From GCA-2746795 sp964643965 (GTDB taxonomy: Bacteria > Chloroflexota > Anaerolineae > Promineifilales > Promineifilaceae): a DNA stretch of 64,000 nt. Position numbers and translations under genes: made by a program. Of this stretch, positions 25,193-32,480 are shown one piece after another. The DNA lies in NCBI GenBank assembly GCA_964643965.1, contig CAZXVH010000004.1:1-64000 (forward strand). The letters run 5' to 3'. The notes below the pieces were generated by a model, which worked only from the letters and a program-made list of their open reading frames with translations, searched no databases and was not told the DNA's origin. Positions within the stretch are counted from its first letter, which is position 1. Each line of letters starts with the position of its first letter.

Positions 25193-25816
25193 ATGAATGA
25201 TTCTAAACAATTGCTGGATGGGTTCCGTCAAAAGCCGCTGCCCTGGTTGATTTTGGGTGGATTGCTGACAACGGCCGTTTTCTTCCTCTACCTGGCGCCC
25301 CAAGAAGCAACGCTGGGGACAGGTATTCGCTCCGTCTACGTGCATGTGGCTCTCACCTGGACGGGTATGGCCGGTTTTGTGTTGGCCGGTTTGCTGGGGC
25401 TGGCTGTGCTGGCCTCGGGCCATGAGAAACTGGCCCGTTGGATGATGGTTTTGGGGTGGGTGGCGTATGGCTTTTATGTAGCGGGCGTGGCCACCAGCGC
25501 TGTGGCTTCACGCATCAATTGGGGTGGGGTGTTCTGGCAGGAGCCGCGCATGATGGCGGCCTTTAACAGCCTGGCCATCGCCACCATTATCATGGTGTTC
25601 AATTTGTGGATTCCCTGGGTGCGTCTGCGTGGGCTGCTGCAAGCGGCGATACCGCTGTTGGTGGCCTGGATTACTTACAATGCCCCCCTGGTGCTGCATC
25701 CACGCAATCCCATTTTCTCTTCAGAATCCTTTGGCATCCAATTTGCCTTTGTGGGCATATTCCTTCTGTTTTTCGCCATCGCCGGCTGGATTGTGTGGCG
25801 CATCCTCAGGCGGTAA
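25193..25816 (+). CDS. CcmC/CcsA-like cytochrome c assembly membrane protein
   Basis: A 207-residue protein with about six membrane helices. The pattern YVHVALTWTGMAGFVLAG and INWGGVFWQEPRMM recalls the heme-handling CcmC/CcsA family, where a Trp-rich loop and conserved His residues bind heme; LHPRNPIF may hold the second His. The Trp motif is diverged. ATG 25193 is preferred over the TTG at 25187. No other cytochrome maturation genes are near, so the assignment rests on the fold pattern only; a different polytopic protein is possible. Confidence 0.55.
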   Translation: MNDSKQLLDGFRQKPLPWLILGGLLTTAVFFLYLAPQEATLGTGIRSVYVHVALTWTGMAGFVLAGLLGLAVLASGHEKLARWMMVLGWVAYGFYVAGVATSAVASRINWGGVFWQEPRMMAAFNSLAIATIIMVFNLWIPWVRLRGLLQAAIPLLVAWITYNAPLVLHPRNPIFSSESFGIQFAFVGIFLLFFAIAGWIVWRILRR

Positions 25817-25819
25817 AGC

Positions 25820-25902
25820 AGTTGGGTAGTCGGATAGTCGGATAGTCTTGTAGTCGAGTAGTCGGGTAGTCGAGTAGTCGGGTAGTCGATCAGTCGAGTA
25901 AT
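25820..25902 (+). repeat. Octamer tandem array TAGTCGRR
   Basis: Starts four bases after the stop of the CcmC-like gene, in the orientation that gives TAG stops in every frame of that gene's strand. About ten units, some diverged. It is followed directly by a heptamer array (25908-25946). Confidence 0.85.
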
Positions 25903-25907
25903 TGCAT

Positions 25908-25946
25908 TACTGTTCACTGTCCACTGTTTACTGTTTACTGTCCACA
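25908..25946. repeat. Heptamer array ACTGTYC
   Basis: Five units ACTGTTC, ACTGTCC, ACTGTTT, ACTGTTT and ACTGTCC. The last units overlap the end of the CCA-adding enzyme gene, so its C-terminal residues and stop lie next to or inside the array. Confidence 0.75.
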
Positions 25947-27548
25947 CTGGTGGGCAAACTGGAGCGCTTCTTCATGGCCGTTTATTTCCCCTGCGGCCTG
26001 TGCTTCCTCTATCAACCGTAAAATGCGTCCAATTTCAGGGCCGGCCGGGAGTTGTAGGGCTGCCATGAGTTCCCGGCCGTTGAGCAGGGGGGTGGGTGAC
26101 ACGGTGGTTTCGTGCTGCTCAAAGTAGTGGCGAAACAGTTCTGTGACCACTGCCACCAGGTTGCGCCACTGCTCAGAATCGCCTCTGCCGTCATAGGTCG
26201 CCAGGTGATCGGCCAGGGATAAGAGGCCAATGTCCAGGCCGGTTTCGCCGGTGGCCCGAAAGTAGCGGTAAATGGCGCGGCGGGAAGGGCGGGGGCCGTT
26301 TTGCGCCAGCTGCAAGGGGCGCATATGGTGGGCCACGGCCGTTTCCACTTGTTTAATGGCTTGATTGCTGAAGGCGAGACGACGCAGCTGCTTTTCGGCT
26401 ATTTTTGCGCCCACCACATCATGGCCTAAAAAGCGGATGCGCCCATTTTCATCGATGGTCTGGCTCTCTTTTTTGCCGACATCATGCCAGAGGGCGGCCA
26501 GGCGCAACAGTGTACGGCCGTTCACCCCGCCATCTATCTCTCGCTTCAAATAAGTGTGCAAAGAGGGTTGGTAAGCGGCGAACGCCTCTGTCACATCTGG
26601 CAGGGAAGATAATTGAGGCGTGAGAACGGCCGTTTCCACCTCCACCAGCCAGCGCAGCACTGAGATGGTATGGGCCAGCGCCGCTTCATGATGGGGCGGC
26701 GACTGCGCCACCTCCGCCAGGGCGGCCAGGGGCGGCAGTAAAATGGGCAGCAGCCCCAGCTCGGCCAACAGCGCCAGCGCCCGGTCTGGCGCTTCTCCAT
26801 CCAGCAGTTTGACCAGCTCATCACGCTGGCGTTCTACGGAACAGGTTATTAACAGGGGGGCGGCGGCGAGAACGGCCGTTTTTGTGGCCGGCGTCAGGGC
26901 GAAATCGAGATTGAGAGCCAGGCGCACGGCGCGTAAAGTGCGGATGGGGTCGCGGCTGAGGGCCTCGGGCTGCACCAGGCGAAGGCGTTTGTGGGCCAGA
27001 TCATCCAGCCCGTTGAAGGGATCGATGAGGCTGGCGCTGGTAACGGCCGTGGCTGGCAGCGCCAGGGCGTTGATGGTGAAATCACGCTCCGCCAGGTCTG
27101 CTTCCAGGTCATCGCCGCGAAAGCTGCTGAAATCCAGCATGGTGTTTTGCTCGGCCAGCACAATACGGCCGGCGTCTCTTTCCCGATCCAACGCATAGGC
27201 TGGTTTACCCAGTTTATTGGCGAGTTTGAAGGTGAGTTGGATAGCGTTGTGGGGCGTGACAAAATCGAGGTCATGGCTGGCTTCGCCGCGCACGGCGTCA
27301 CGCACGGCTCCGCCTACCAGGTAAACGGGGGTATCTAGCTCGAGGAGAAACGGCCGTAATTCTTTAAGCAAAGGCGACAGCGCCAACGACGCCCCGCCCG
27401 GCGCTTCCACAAAGCGCAGCGTCAGCCGTTCTTTTGAGCGGTTGTGCTGCGCCAGGCGTTTGGCTTCAACGGCCGTGTGGCCCACACCAGCCACAACATT
27501 CCCAATTAAGGCCACCCAGCGGCCGGCATATGGCGTTAAATCAATCAT
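25935..27548 (-). CDS. CCA-adding enzyme / tRNA nucleotidyltransferase with HD and DUF5678-like domains
   Basis: Adds or repairs the 3'-CCA of tRNA (a poly(A)-polymerase-type activity cannot be excluded). The class II nucleotidyltransferase head shows LVGGAVRDAV and the DxD in SHDLDFVT, then ERDFTINALA and RDPIRTLRAVR. An HD domain (LAALWHDVGK, FLGHDVVGAKIAE) follows. The first 45 residues (YAGRWVALIGNVVAGVGH) look like DUF5678, an unusual N-terminal addition. Total 537 residues is long for the family. ATG 27548 lies beside a heptamer array. It precedes no obvious partner. Confidence 0.88.
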   Translation of the reverse strand: MIDLTPYAGRWVALIGNVVAGVGHTAVEAKRLAQHNRSKERLTLRFVEAPGGASLALSPLLKELRPFLLELDTPVYLVGGAVRDAVRGEASHDLDFVTPHNAIQLTFKLANKLGKPAYALDRERDAGRIVLAEQNTMLDFSSFRGDDLEADLAERDFTINALALPATAVTSASLIDPFNGLDDLAHKRLRLVQPEALSRDPIRTLRAVRLALNLDFALTPATKTAVLAAAPLLITCSVERQRDELVKLLDGEAPDRALALLAELGLLPILLPPLAALAEVAQSPPHHEAALAHTISVLRWLVEVETAVLTPQLSSLPDVTEAFAAYQPSLHTYLKREIDGGVNGRTLLRLAALWHDVGKKESQTIDENGRIRFLGHDVVGAKIAEKQLRRLAFSNQAIKQVETAVAHHMRPLQLAQNGPRPSRRAIYRYFRATGETGLDIGLLSLADHLATYDGRGDSEQWRNLVAVVTELFRHYFEQHETTVSPTPLLNGRELMAALQLPAGPEIGRILRLIEEAQAAGEINGHEEALQFAHQCGQ

Positions 27549-27554
27549 AAGGTA

Positions 27555-27632
27555 ATCAGTGGACAGTATGAACAGTGGACAGTGAACAGTGGACAGTGGA
27601 CAGTGGACAGTGGACAGTGGACAGTGAACAGT
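27555..27632. repeat. Heptamer array GRACAGT
   Basis: About ten units GGACAGT or GAACAGT, among the longest heptamer arrays in the window, directly joined to an octamer array (27637-27700). It lies between hpt and the CCA enzyme gene. Confidence 0.9.
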
Positions 27633-27636
27633 AATT

Positions 27637-27700
27637 CAACTACCCGACTACTCGACTACCCGACTATCCGACTATCCGACTACTCAACTACCCGTCTACT
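27637..27700 (-). repeat. Octamer tandem array at the hpt stop codon
   Basis: Eight units; on the minus strand TAGTCGGR and TAGTTGAG. The TAG stop of hpt (27698-27696) is the first unit, as with the SnoaL-like gene at 4081. Confidence 0.88.
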
Positions 27701-28274
27701 CACCGAGCAAATGGGCAAAAACGGCCGGTTTCAAGACGGCGATGAGCGGCAGATTGCGGTAAAGCTCATCAAAATCCAGGCCATACCCTACCACAAACTC
27801 GTCGGGAATATCAAAGCCGATGTATTCCACATGCACATCAATTTCACGGCGAGATGGTTTATTGAGCAGGGCGCAAATACGCAGCGAGGCGGGGTTGCGC
27901 GCCAGCAAATTGCGGCGCATATAATCTAACGTACGTCCACTGTCGATAATATCTTCCACAATGAGGACATTGCGGCCCACAATCGGCTGCTTCAAGTCCA
28001 TGATAATCTGCACCGCACCGCTGCTAACCGTGTCGGAGCCATAGCTGGAGATACCCATGAAGTCAATTTCATGGGGGCGAGACAGCGCTCGGCTCAGGTC
28101 AGAGAGAAAAATATACCCCCCTTTCAGGACACAAATGAGCAGCAAGTCTTCTTCATTGACGTATGTTTTTTCAATCTCTGCGGCTAATGTTTGAATGCGA
28201 TTTTGCAGTTTTGTTTCATCAACGAGTACGTAATCAATGTCCGCATAAAGATCGCGGATGTCCGCTTTAGCCAT
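27696..28274 (-). CDS. hpt: Hypoxanthine phosphoribosyltransferase
   Basis: Salvages hypoxanthine and guanine with PRPP. The PRPP motif VLIVEDIIDSGRTLDYM, the N-terminal CVLKGGYIFLSDL and the C-terminal VGYGLDFDELYRNLP are diagnostic. Using ATG 28274 gives 192 residues, the usual size; a longer frame to 28334 would lie inside tdk. The start overlaps the tdk stop by eight bases, so both nucleoside/nucleobase salvage genes are translationally coupled. The stop codon is part of an octamer array. Confidence 0.94.
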   Translation of the reverse strand: MAKADIRDLYADIDYVLVDETKLQNRIQTLAAEIEKTYVNEEDLLLICVLKGGYIFLSDLSRALSRPHEIDFMGISSYGSDTVSSGAVQIIMDLKQPIVGRNVLIVEDIIDSGRTLDYMRRNLLARNPASLRICALLNKPSRREIDVHVEYIGFDIPDEFVVGYGLDFDELYRNLPLIAVLKPAVFAHLLGE

Positions 28275-28866
28275 GTTGAACGCCTCCATTGCGAGATGGC
28301 AGCACCACGTGACATTGGCGACAGCGGGCTTCATATGTTTCTGAAGCGCCCACCATCACCACCGGATCATCATAGGCGGCCGGTTCGCCTTCCACCAGAC
28401 GTTGGGTGCGGCTGGCTTCTTCGCCGCATTTCACGCAAATGGCGTGCAGTTTGGTAACCTGTTCGGCGCGAGCCAATAAATGGGGCATGGGGCCAAACGG
28501 CTCCCCCCGAAAATCTGTATCCAGCCCGGCGCAAATGACGCGCTTTCCGGTTTCAGCTAACTGCTCACAAATTGTGATGATGCCTGGATCGAAAAACTGC
28601 ACTTCATCTATAGCGACGACGGTGGTGGCGGGGTCAAGTTGGTTAAAGATATCGGCGGCGGCGTTGACCGGGTGCGCTTCAAAGGCGCTGCCCACATGAG
28701 ATGTTACTTTTTCAATGTGGAAACGGTTGTCGATGGCCGGTTTGAAGACCTGTACTTGTTGTTTGGCGATAACTGCCCGGCGCAGCAGGCGTATCAGTTC
28801 TTCTGTTTTGCCGCTAAACATGCTGCCACAAATGAGTTCGATGCGTCCTCTTGTATGTTTTGCCAT
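28267..28866 (-). CDS. tdk: Thymidine kinase (type II)
   Basis: Phosphorylates thymidine to dTMP for salvage. Walker A GSMFSGKTEE, the DEVQFF segment, the lasso region GLDTDFRGEPFGPM and two CxxC zinc pairs (CVKCGEEA and CRQCHV) identify the short bacterial TdkA type. Length 199 is normal. It overlaps hpt by eight bases. A MITE-like element (28893-28972) lies 26 bases upstream of its start, within the probable leader. Confidence 0.95.
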   Translation of the reverse strand: MAKHTRGRIELICGSMFSGKTEELIRLLRRAVIAKQQVQVFKPAIDNRFHIEKVTSHVGSAFEAHPVNAAADIFNQLDPATTVVAIDEVQFFDPGIITICEQLAETGKRVICAGLDTDFRGEPFGPMPHLLARAEQVTKLHAICVKCGEEASRTQRLVEGEPAAYDDPVVMVGASETYEARCRQCHVVLPSRNGGVQHG

Positions 28867-28892
28867 CTGTTCTCTCGGATTTGATTTATTGC

Positions 28893-28972
28893 AACTATCC
28901 AGTCCCTTGAGGGCTAAGCCTGTCGAAGCCCGGTTTCACCTTCGACAAGCTCAAGCTGCACCCGGTATAGTT
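28893..28972. repeat. MITE-like element, copy C (diverged)
   Basis: About 80 bases with ends AACTATCC and GGTATAGTT, containing GCCTGTCGAAGCCCGG and CTTCGACAAGCTCAAG. It shares the GTCGAAG/CTTCGAC core with copies A and B but is shorter. It lies in the tdk leader. Confidence 0.6.
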
Positions 28973-29016
28973 ACGAATTGTAAAACGTTTTTGGGAATTG
29001 TTCATCTTAAATAAAG

Positions 29017-29046
29017 AAGGGCAGATACGTTTCCGCATCTGCCCTT
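29017..29046 (-). terminator. Terminator of the rplU-rpmA-rpmE operon
   Basis: AAGGGCAGAT and ATCTGCCCTT form a 10-bp stem; on the minus strand it is followed by CTTTATTT. It lies about 65 bases past the rpmE stop. A degenerate hairpin of the 33-bp family (29060-29092) lies between. Confidence 0.8.
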
Positions 29047-29059
29047 AGATTCCTATAGT

Positions 29060-29092
29060 GGAGGTTCAATTTCTCTGAGAAGGTGAACTTCC
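29060..29092. repeat. 33-bp hairpin family, diverged member
   Basis: GGAGGTTCAATTTCT and AGAAGGTGAACTTCC separated by CTG. It resembles the perfect members at 34226 and 46762 with a few mismatches. Confidence 0.55.
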
Positions 29093-29110
29093 AGGCGTAG
29101 GAACGGCCGT

Positions 29111-29557
29111 TTACTCGATCATCCCTTCTGCGCGTAAATAACGCTTGATGTCGATGAGCGCTTTTTGGCCAATACCGGAGATAGCTAACAGCGCGTCATC
29201 TCCTTTTTCGAGCAAATCAATTAAGTCTTGGGCGATGGTGACTTCAGCTTCTTTCAATGCTTTTTCGGCGCGAGTGCCCAGGCCCATCGCTTCCACGGAA
29301 ATATTTGTCGGCTGTGAACTTTCTTCCTGCTCGTGTCGGGCAGAGATGTATTCCTCACGGCGCTGCAAACGGCGCATGAAGCGATCAACTTGACCTTCGG
29401 TATCCAACAGACGTTGGGTGCCGGTGTAAAACGGATGGGTACCAGACCAGATTTCGACGCGGATTTCTGGTTGTGTTGAGCCAACGGTTGCCACGACTTC
29501 GCCGTCAACAATTACTTTGGCGTCTGGGTACCATGCGGGATGGATTCCTTCTTTCAT
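29111..29557 (-). CDS. rpmE: Ribosomal protein bL31 fused to an RNA polymerase alpha-CTD-like domain
   Basis: Residues 1-70 are L31 of the zinc-free (C-minus) type: MKEGIHPAWYPDAKVIVDGE, SGTHPFYTGTQRLLDTEGQVDRF. Residues 92-148 (LGTRAEKALKEAEVTIAQDL, then LLAISGIGQKALIDIKRYL) match the C-terminal domain of the RNA polymerase alpha subunit or a close helix-hairpin-helix relative. Arg at the start of the motif and the GxK turn of alpha-CTD are kept; the Asn-Cys pair is not. Ordinary L31 is 65-90 residues, so 148 is about double. It is the last gene of the rplU-rpmA-rpmE operon, 14 bases after rpmA. Confidence 0.85.
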   Translation of the reverse strand: MKEGIHPAWYPDAKVIVDGEVVATVGSTQPEIRVEIWSGTHPFYTGTQRLLDTEGQVDRFMRRLQRREEYISARHEQEESSQPTNISVEAMGLGTRAEKALKEAEVTIAQDLIDLLEKGDDALLAISGIGQKALIDIKRYLRAEGMIE

Positions 29558-29571
29558 GATAACGTTGCCTC

Positions 29572-29832
29572 TTAACCTTCTGCTGCTGGATAAACACTGA
29601 CGTATTTGCGGCCTTGTTTGGTTTCAAACTTCACCTCTCCCTCAATCAGGGAGTAGATGGTGTAATCTTTGCCCAAACCGACGTGATTACCAGGTTTAAC
29701 TTTGGTGCCACGTTGGCGCACAATAATATTTCCGGGGATAACGAATTCGCCGCCGTAACACTTTACGCCCAAGCGCTTAGAGTTACTATCACGGCCGTTA
29801 CGCGTAGAGCCTGCACCTTTCTTATGTGCCAT
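29572..29832 (-). CDS. rpmA: Ribosomal protein bL27
   Basis: Component of the 50S subunit near the peptidyl-transferase centre. The N-terminus MAHKKGAGSTRNGRDSNSKR, the block GNIIVRQRGTKVKPG and VGLGKDYTIYSL are diagnostic; 86 residues is normal. Glycine-rich N-terminal residues are not preceded by the Firmicute-type cleavable extension. It is 12 bases after rplU in the usual rplU-rpmA order. Confidence 0.97.
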   Translation of the reverse strand: MAHKKGAGSTRNGRDSNSKRLGVKCYGGEFVIPGNIIVRQRGTKVKPGNHVGLGKDYTIYSLIEGEVKFETKQGRKYVSVYPAAEG

Positions 29833-29844
29833 GATTTTCTCTCC

Positions 29845-30159
29845 TTAACTCGCTACGATCTCATCGATGCGTAAGCGGGTATAGCTTTGCCGATGTCCTT
29901 TACGATTGCGGTACCGTTTCTTCGGCTTATATTTAAAAACAAAAATTTTCTTACCACGATACTGTTCCACGACGGTCGCTTTTACCGAAACGCCTGCGAT
30001 AGTTGGTTGACCAATTTTGATCCCGTCGTCATTTGCCAGCAGCAAGACATTCTCAAGTTCAATTTGATCACCGACTTCGTAAGGCAGCTTTTCCACAGAA
30101 AAGCTGTGCCCTTCTTCGGCGCGGTATTGCCGGCCGCCACTTTCTACGATAGCGTACAC
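29845..30159 (-). CDS. rplU: Ribosomal protein bL21
   Basis: 50S subunit protein. MYAIVESGGRQYRAEEGHSF and the C-terminal KRYRNRKGHRQSYTRLRI are typical; 104 residues is normal. The start is GTG at 30159, six bases after GGAGG. That Shine-Dalgarno follows directly on a terminator-like hairpin (30178-30198), and a strong promoter lies at 30257-30284, so expression of the operon is probably controlled in its 90-nt leader. Confidence 0.96.
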   Translation of the reverse strand: MYAIVESGGRQYRAEEGHSFSVEKLPYEVGDQIELENVLLLANDDGIKIGQPTIAGVSVKATVVEQYRGKKIFVFKYKPKKRYRNRKGHRQSYTRLRIDEIVAS

Positions 30160-30177
30160 AATATGCCTCCAAAAAGA

Positions 30178-30198
30178 ACCGGCATCTGGGATGCCGGT
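30178..30198 (-). terminator. Leader hairpin/terminator before rplU
   Basis: ACCGGCAT-CCCAG-ATGCCGGT on the minus strand, followed by TCTTTTT and then the GGAGG of rplU. This position matches the idea of L21 leader autoregulation, but the sequence is not one I can match to the described Firmicute L21 leader. Confidence 0.7.
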
Positions 30199-30256
30199 CG
30201 GTTGTGATTATAAAAAGGTATGGGGAGTGGTCGGACAACCCACACAACGAAGGAAA

Positions 30257-30284
30257 ATTATAGCGCCGATCCAGGGGATGTCAA
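30257..30284 (-). promoter_or_regulatory. Sigma70 promoter of rplU-rpmA-rpmE
   Basis: Minus strand TTGACA (30284-30279), 16-base spacer, TATAAT (30262-30257): both boxes are perfect. Transcription would start near 30250. Confidence 0.85.
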
Positions 30285-30360
30285 AAGAAAACGATCTTTG
30301 AATGGTGAAGAGAGGATGGATAGTTTATTTTCATTTGCACCCCCGGCTAGATGGTACGAA

Positions 30361-30688
30361 TTAATTGTTGGTTAGAAATTGTGCAAATACCGCTAATGAT
30401 TTCACGGTTACCGCTTCACGATGAAGTATTTTAAGCCGGTTCATATCTTCAATCTGATTTATTTGCTCTTTAAAAAAGAGGGGTTAATTCCCCAAACCGG
30501 GCTTGCAATAAGTCAAATAACATTTCCCGAATGGCTTCCTGCCTACCTTCATACTTGCCTTCCTGCTTGCCTTCTTCTCTATCTTCTTCCAGGTGGGCCT
30601 GGGGAAAGAAGAATGCCATAAAATCCTAGAAGTAATGTTCAATGATGGTTTTCCATGGAGAATCGTAGCCTGCGGTTGATTTTGTCAT
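30361..30688 (-). pseudogene. Decayed Rpn/DUF4351-type gene
   Basis: Reading the minus strand from ATG 30688 gives the family start YDSPWKTIIEHYF, then an in-frame TAG, then DFMAFFFPQAHLEED. It jumps straight to the repeated EEGKQEGKYEGRQEA and FDLLQARFGELTP of DUF4351. After a frameshift at a T run it ends with INQIEDMNRLKIL. Intact members (PD-(D/E)XK, often called transposase-like or Rpn) are about 300 residues; here the middle is deleted, with a nonsense codon and a frameshift. The surrounding 30285-30760 spacer shows nothing else. Confidence 0.75.
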
Positions 30689-30759
30689 AGCGTGAATTAT
30701 AAATGTAAATGGTAGCCGAGGAGAGCCAGGAGTGCATTAGGGATGAAGAAGGGACGACT

Positions 30760-31680
30760 TTATTTTTCATGCACGGTGATCACGGCCGGCAGTGGGCTGA
30801 AAGCCGGTATGGAGAGGTTTGAATCGGCGAGCAAGAGTCCGGTAGAGGGACCGCCATCCAGGTTGAGGGCGATGTGCAGGTCGAGGTCTGAGTCCACGAG
30901 CCACCGGCTCATTTGGTGCAGGGTCATGAGGCCGCCGGGGGCGATGATGAGGAGGAGGTTCCCGTTTCTATCCTGCCCTATCACCGTCCTCCGCGCCGGT
31001 ATGCCATCTTCGTCAGGGAAAGCCAAGACGCCGCCCGGTTTTACCAGCATAGGAAAGGATTGCAGGGCGTATGACAGAGGCTCTTGGGGGTCAAACGGCC
31101 GTTCCCGCAGCCAGCGTATTTCAGGGCCAGCTTCAGTGATGGCTACCATACCGGCGAAGTCACCATAGCTGGCGCCAAAAGGTTCGCCGGCCACTACCGT
31201 CAGTCCGGTGGCGTAGTTTTCTGCGGTGAAAAAGCCGCCGTTGACAACGAGGAGCGCCTCTGTTTCTGCCTGCCATGCTTCCAGGCTTTGGGCTTCGCCA
31301 GGGCGATAGGCGACGCGCACTTCATACAAAGTGGGGTCAAGGCGCAGGATTGTCAGGCGGTCGCGGGGCTGGTTTTGCTCATCCAGAACAAAGATATGGC
31401 GGCGCTCCAGGCCCTGCACCGTTTGCCAGCCGGTGTCCGGGTTGATGGTGGCGGTGGGGGCGGTCACCGGGATTTCGAGGGTGGGTATGTTCTCAGGGGG
31501 GACGGCCGTTTCCGTGGGCGAAACAGATGAGGTAACCGCTGCCGCTGCGGCCACAATAGGCGTCGGGGGCGGCTTCTCAAACCTGGCAGCCTGACAGCCG
31601 ACCATTAAACCGGCCAATAAAATAATCTGCGCCGCTTGCAGAGCGGCAGATTGCGTAAGCTGCGGCTTATTCAGCTTCAT
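30760..31680 (-). CDS. Phosphodiester glycosidase (NAGPA) family lipoprotein
   Basis: A 306-residue exported protein. The signal peptide ends in a lipobox (LMVGC at about residue 29), followed by a Pro/Thr-rich linker. The domain (residues 90-306) is the NAGPA/DUF2233 phosphodiester glycosidase fold with VVNGGFF, ARRTVIGQD and ALNLDGGPSTGL, matching the family's NLDGG site. Such enzymes cleave phosphodiester-linked sugars or act on the cell wall. ATG 31680 directly follows the TAG of the upstream TIGR03936 gene, so they are translationally coupled. Confidence 0.85.
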   Translation of the reverse strand: MKLNKPQLTQSAALQAAQIILLAGLMVGCQAARFEKPPPTPIVAAAAAVTSSVSPTETAVPPENIPTLEIPVTAPTATINPDTGWQTVQGLERRHIFVLDEQNQPRDRLTILRLDPTLYEVRVAYRPGEAQSLEAWQAETEALLVVNGGFFTAENYATGLTVVAGEPFGASYGDFAGMVAITEAGPEIRWLRERPFDPQEPLSYALQSFPMLVKPGGVLAFPDEDGIPARRTVIGQDRNGNLLLIIAPGGLMTLHQMSRWLVDSDLDLHIALNLDGGPSTGLLLADSNLSIPAFSPLPAVITVHEK

Positions 31681-32340
31681 CTACGCCTGTTCAGGCTCGG
31701 CCAATACAATCTCGGTGCGGGTGATGCGGGCGGCCATGGGGTCTAGTTCCAGCGCTTGTAACACTTCATCAGGGCGGCCAGTTTTGCCGGGCAGCATGGC
31801 CAGGCGCATGGTGAGCAGGGTGCTGCCATCTTCTGTTTCCACCAATGACACAGTTTCGATTAACGGCCGTAAATCATATTCCTTGCCACGCCGTTCGCGA
31901 ATGAGGGTTTCGGCGGTTAGCAAGCCATCGATTTTTTGTTGCAGACCAACCGGATCAACAGGATCCAGGAGGAGGGCGGTGAAGGTGGTAACGGCCGTTA
32001 ACGTCTGCAAGGTCGGCCCGCTCAAATCCACTTCTTCAACCCGCCATATCTCAATGCCCGGGGCCATCTTCTGCATCATCTGCTCCTGAGCGGCGGCCGG
32101 CTCCAGCCGTTCTGTCAGGTAAATATCAGCCAGTTCACACTTGCTGAGATAGCCTAAAGGCAGCGCCGCCGCCAACTGCATCCGCGGCCGTTTGTTAAAG
32201 CCCTGCGTGTAGGCAATGGGGATTTGGGAGCGGTTGAGCGAGCGTTCCAGCGTCTTTGCCAGGTCCAAATGGCCGATATAGCGGGCGGCCCCGACTTTGC
32301 GAAAAGTTAAGCGTAATCGTTGTACGTAATTTGCATGCAT
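31681..32340 (-). CDS. TIGR03936/DUF2344 family protein
   Basis: About 219 residues. LRLTFRKVGAARYIGHLDL and the NKRPRMQLAAALPLGYLSKCE block identify TIGR03936 (DUF2344), a family often fused to or next to a B12-binding radical-SAM protein (TIGR03960) and found near rpmA/obg or ribonuclease G genes. The radical-SAM partner is not adjacent here. Start ATG 32340 is chosen because residues upstream (frame to 32463) come from low-complexity repeats. Role unknown, possibly tRNA or ribosome related. Confidence 0.82.
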   Translation of the reverse strand: MHANYVQRLRLTFRKVGAARYIGHLDLAKTLERSLNRSQIPIAYTQGFNKRPRMQLAAALPLGYLSKCELADIYLTERLEPAAAQEQMMQKMAPGIEIWRVEEVDLSGPTLQTLTAVTTFTALLLDPVDPVGLQQKIDGLLTAETLIRERRGKEYDLRPLIETVSLVETEDGSTLLTMRLAMLPGKTGRPDEVLQALELDPMAARITRTEIVLAEPEQA

Positions 32341-32391
32341 ACGCCCATTGTCCCCCATCATTTTCAGAAGGACAAAAATGGAATAAGATTG

Positions 32392-32466
32392 GCGAGTGGC
32401 GAGTGGCGAGTGACTCGTCATCCTGCAACCTGCAACCCGCAACCCGCAACCTGCAACCTGCAACCC
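32392..32466. repeat. Word repeats GGCGAGT and GCAACCY
   Basis: Three units GGCGAGT followed, after GACTCGTCATCCT, by six units GCAACCT or GCAACCC. Another case of 7-base word arrays in spacers, here between divergent genes. Confidence 0.75.
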
Positions 32467-32480
32467 GGATTTTCTAAACT

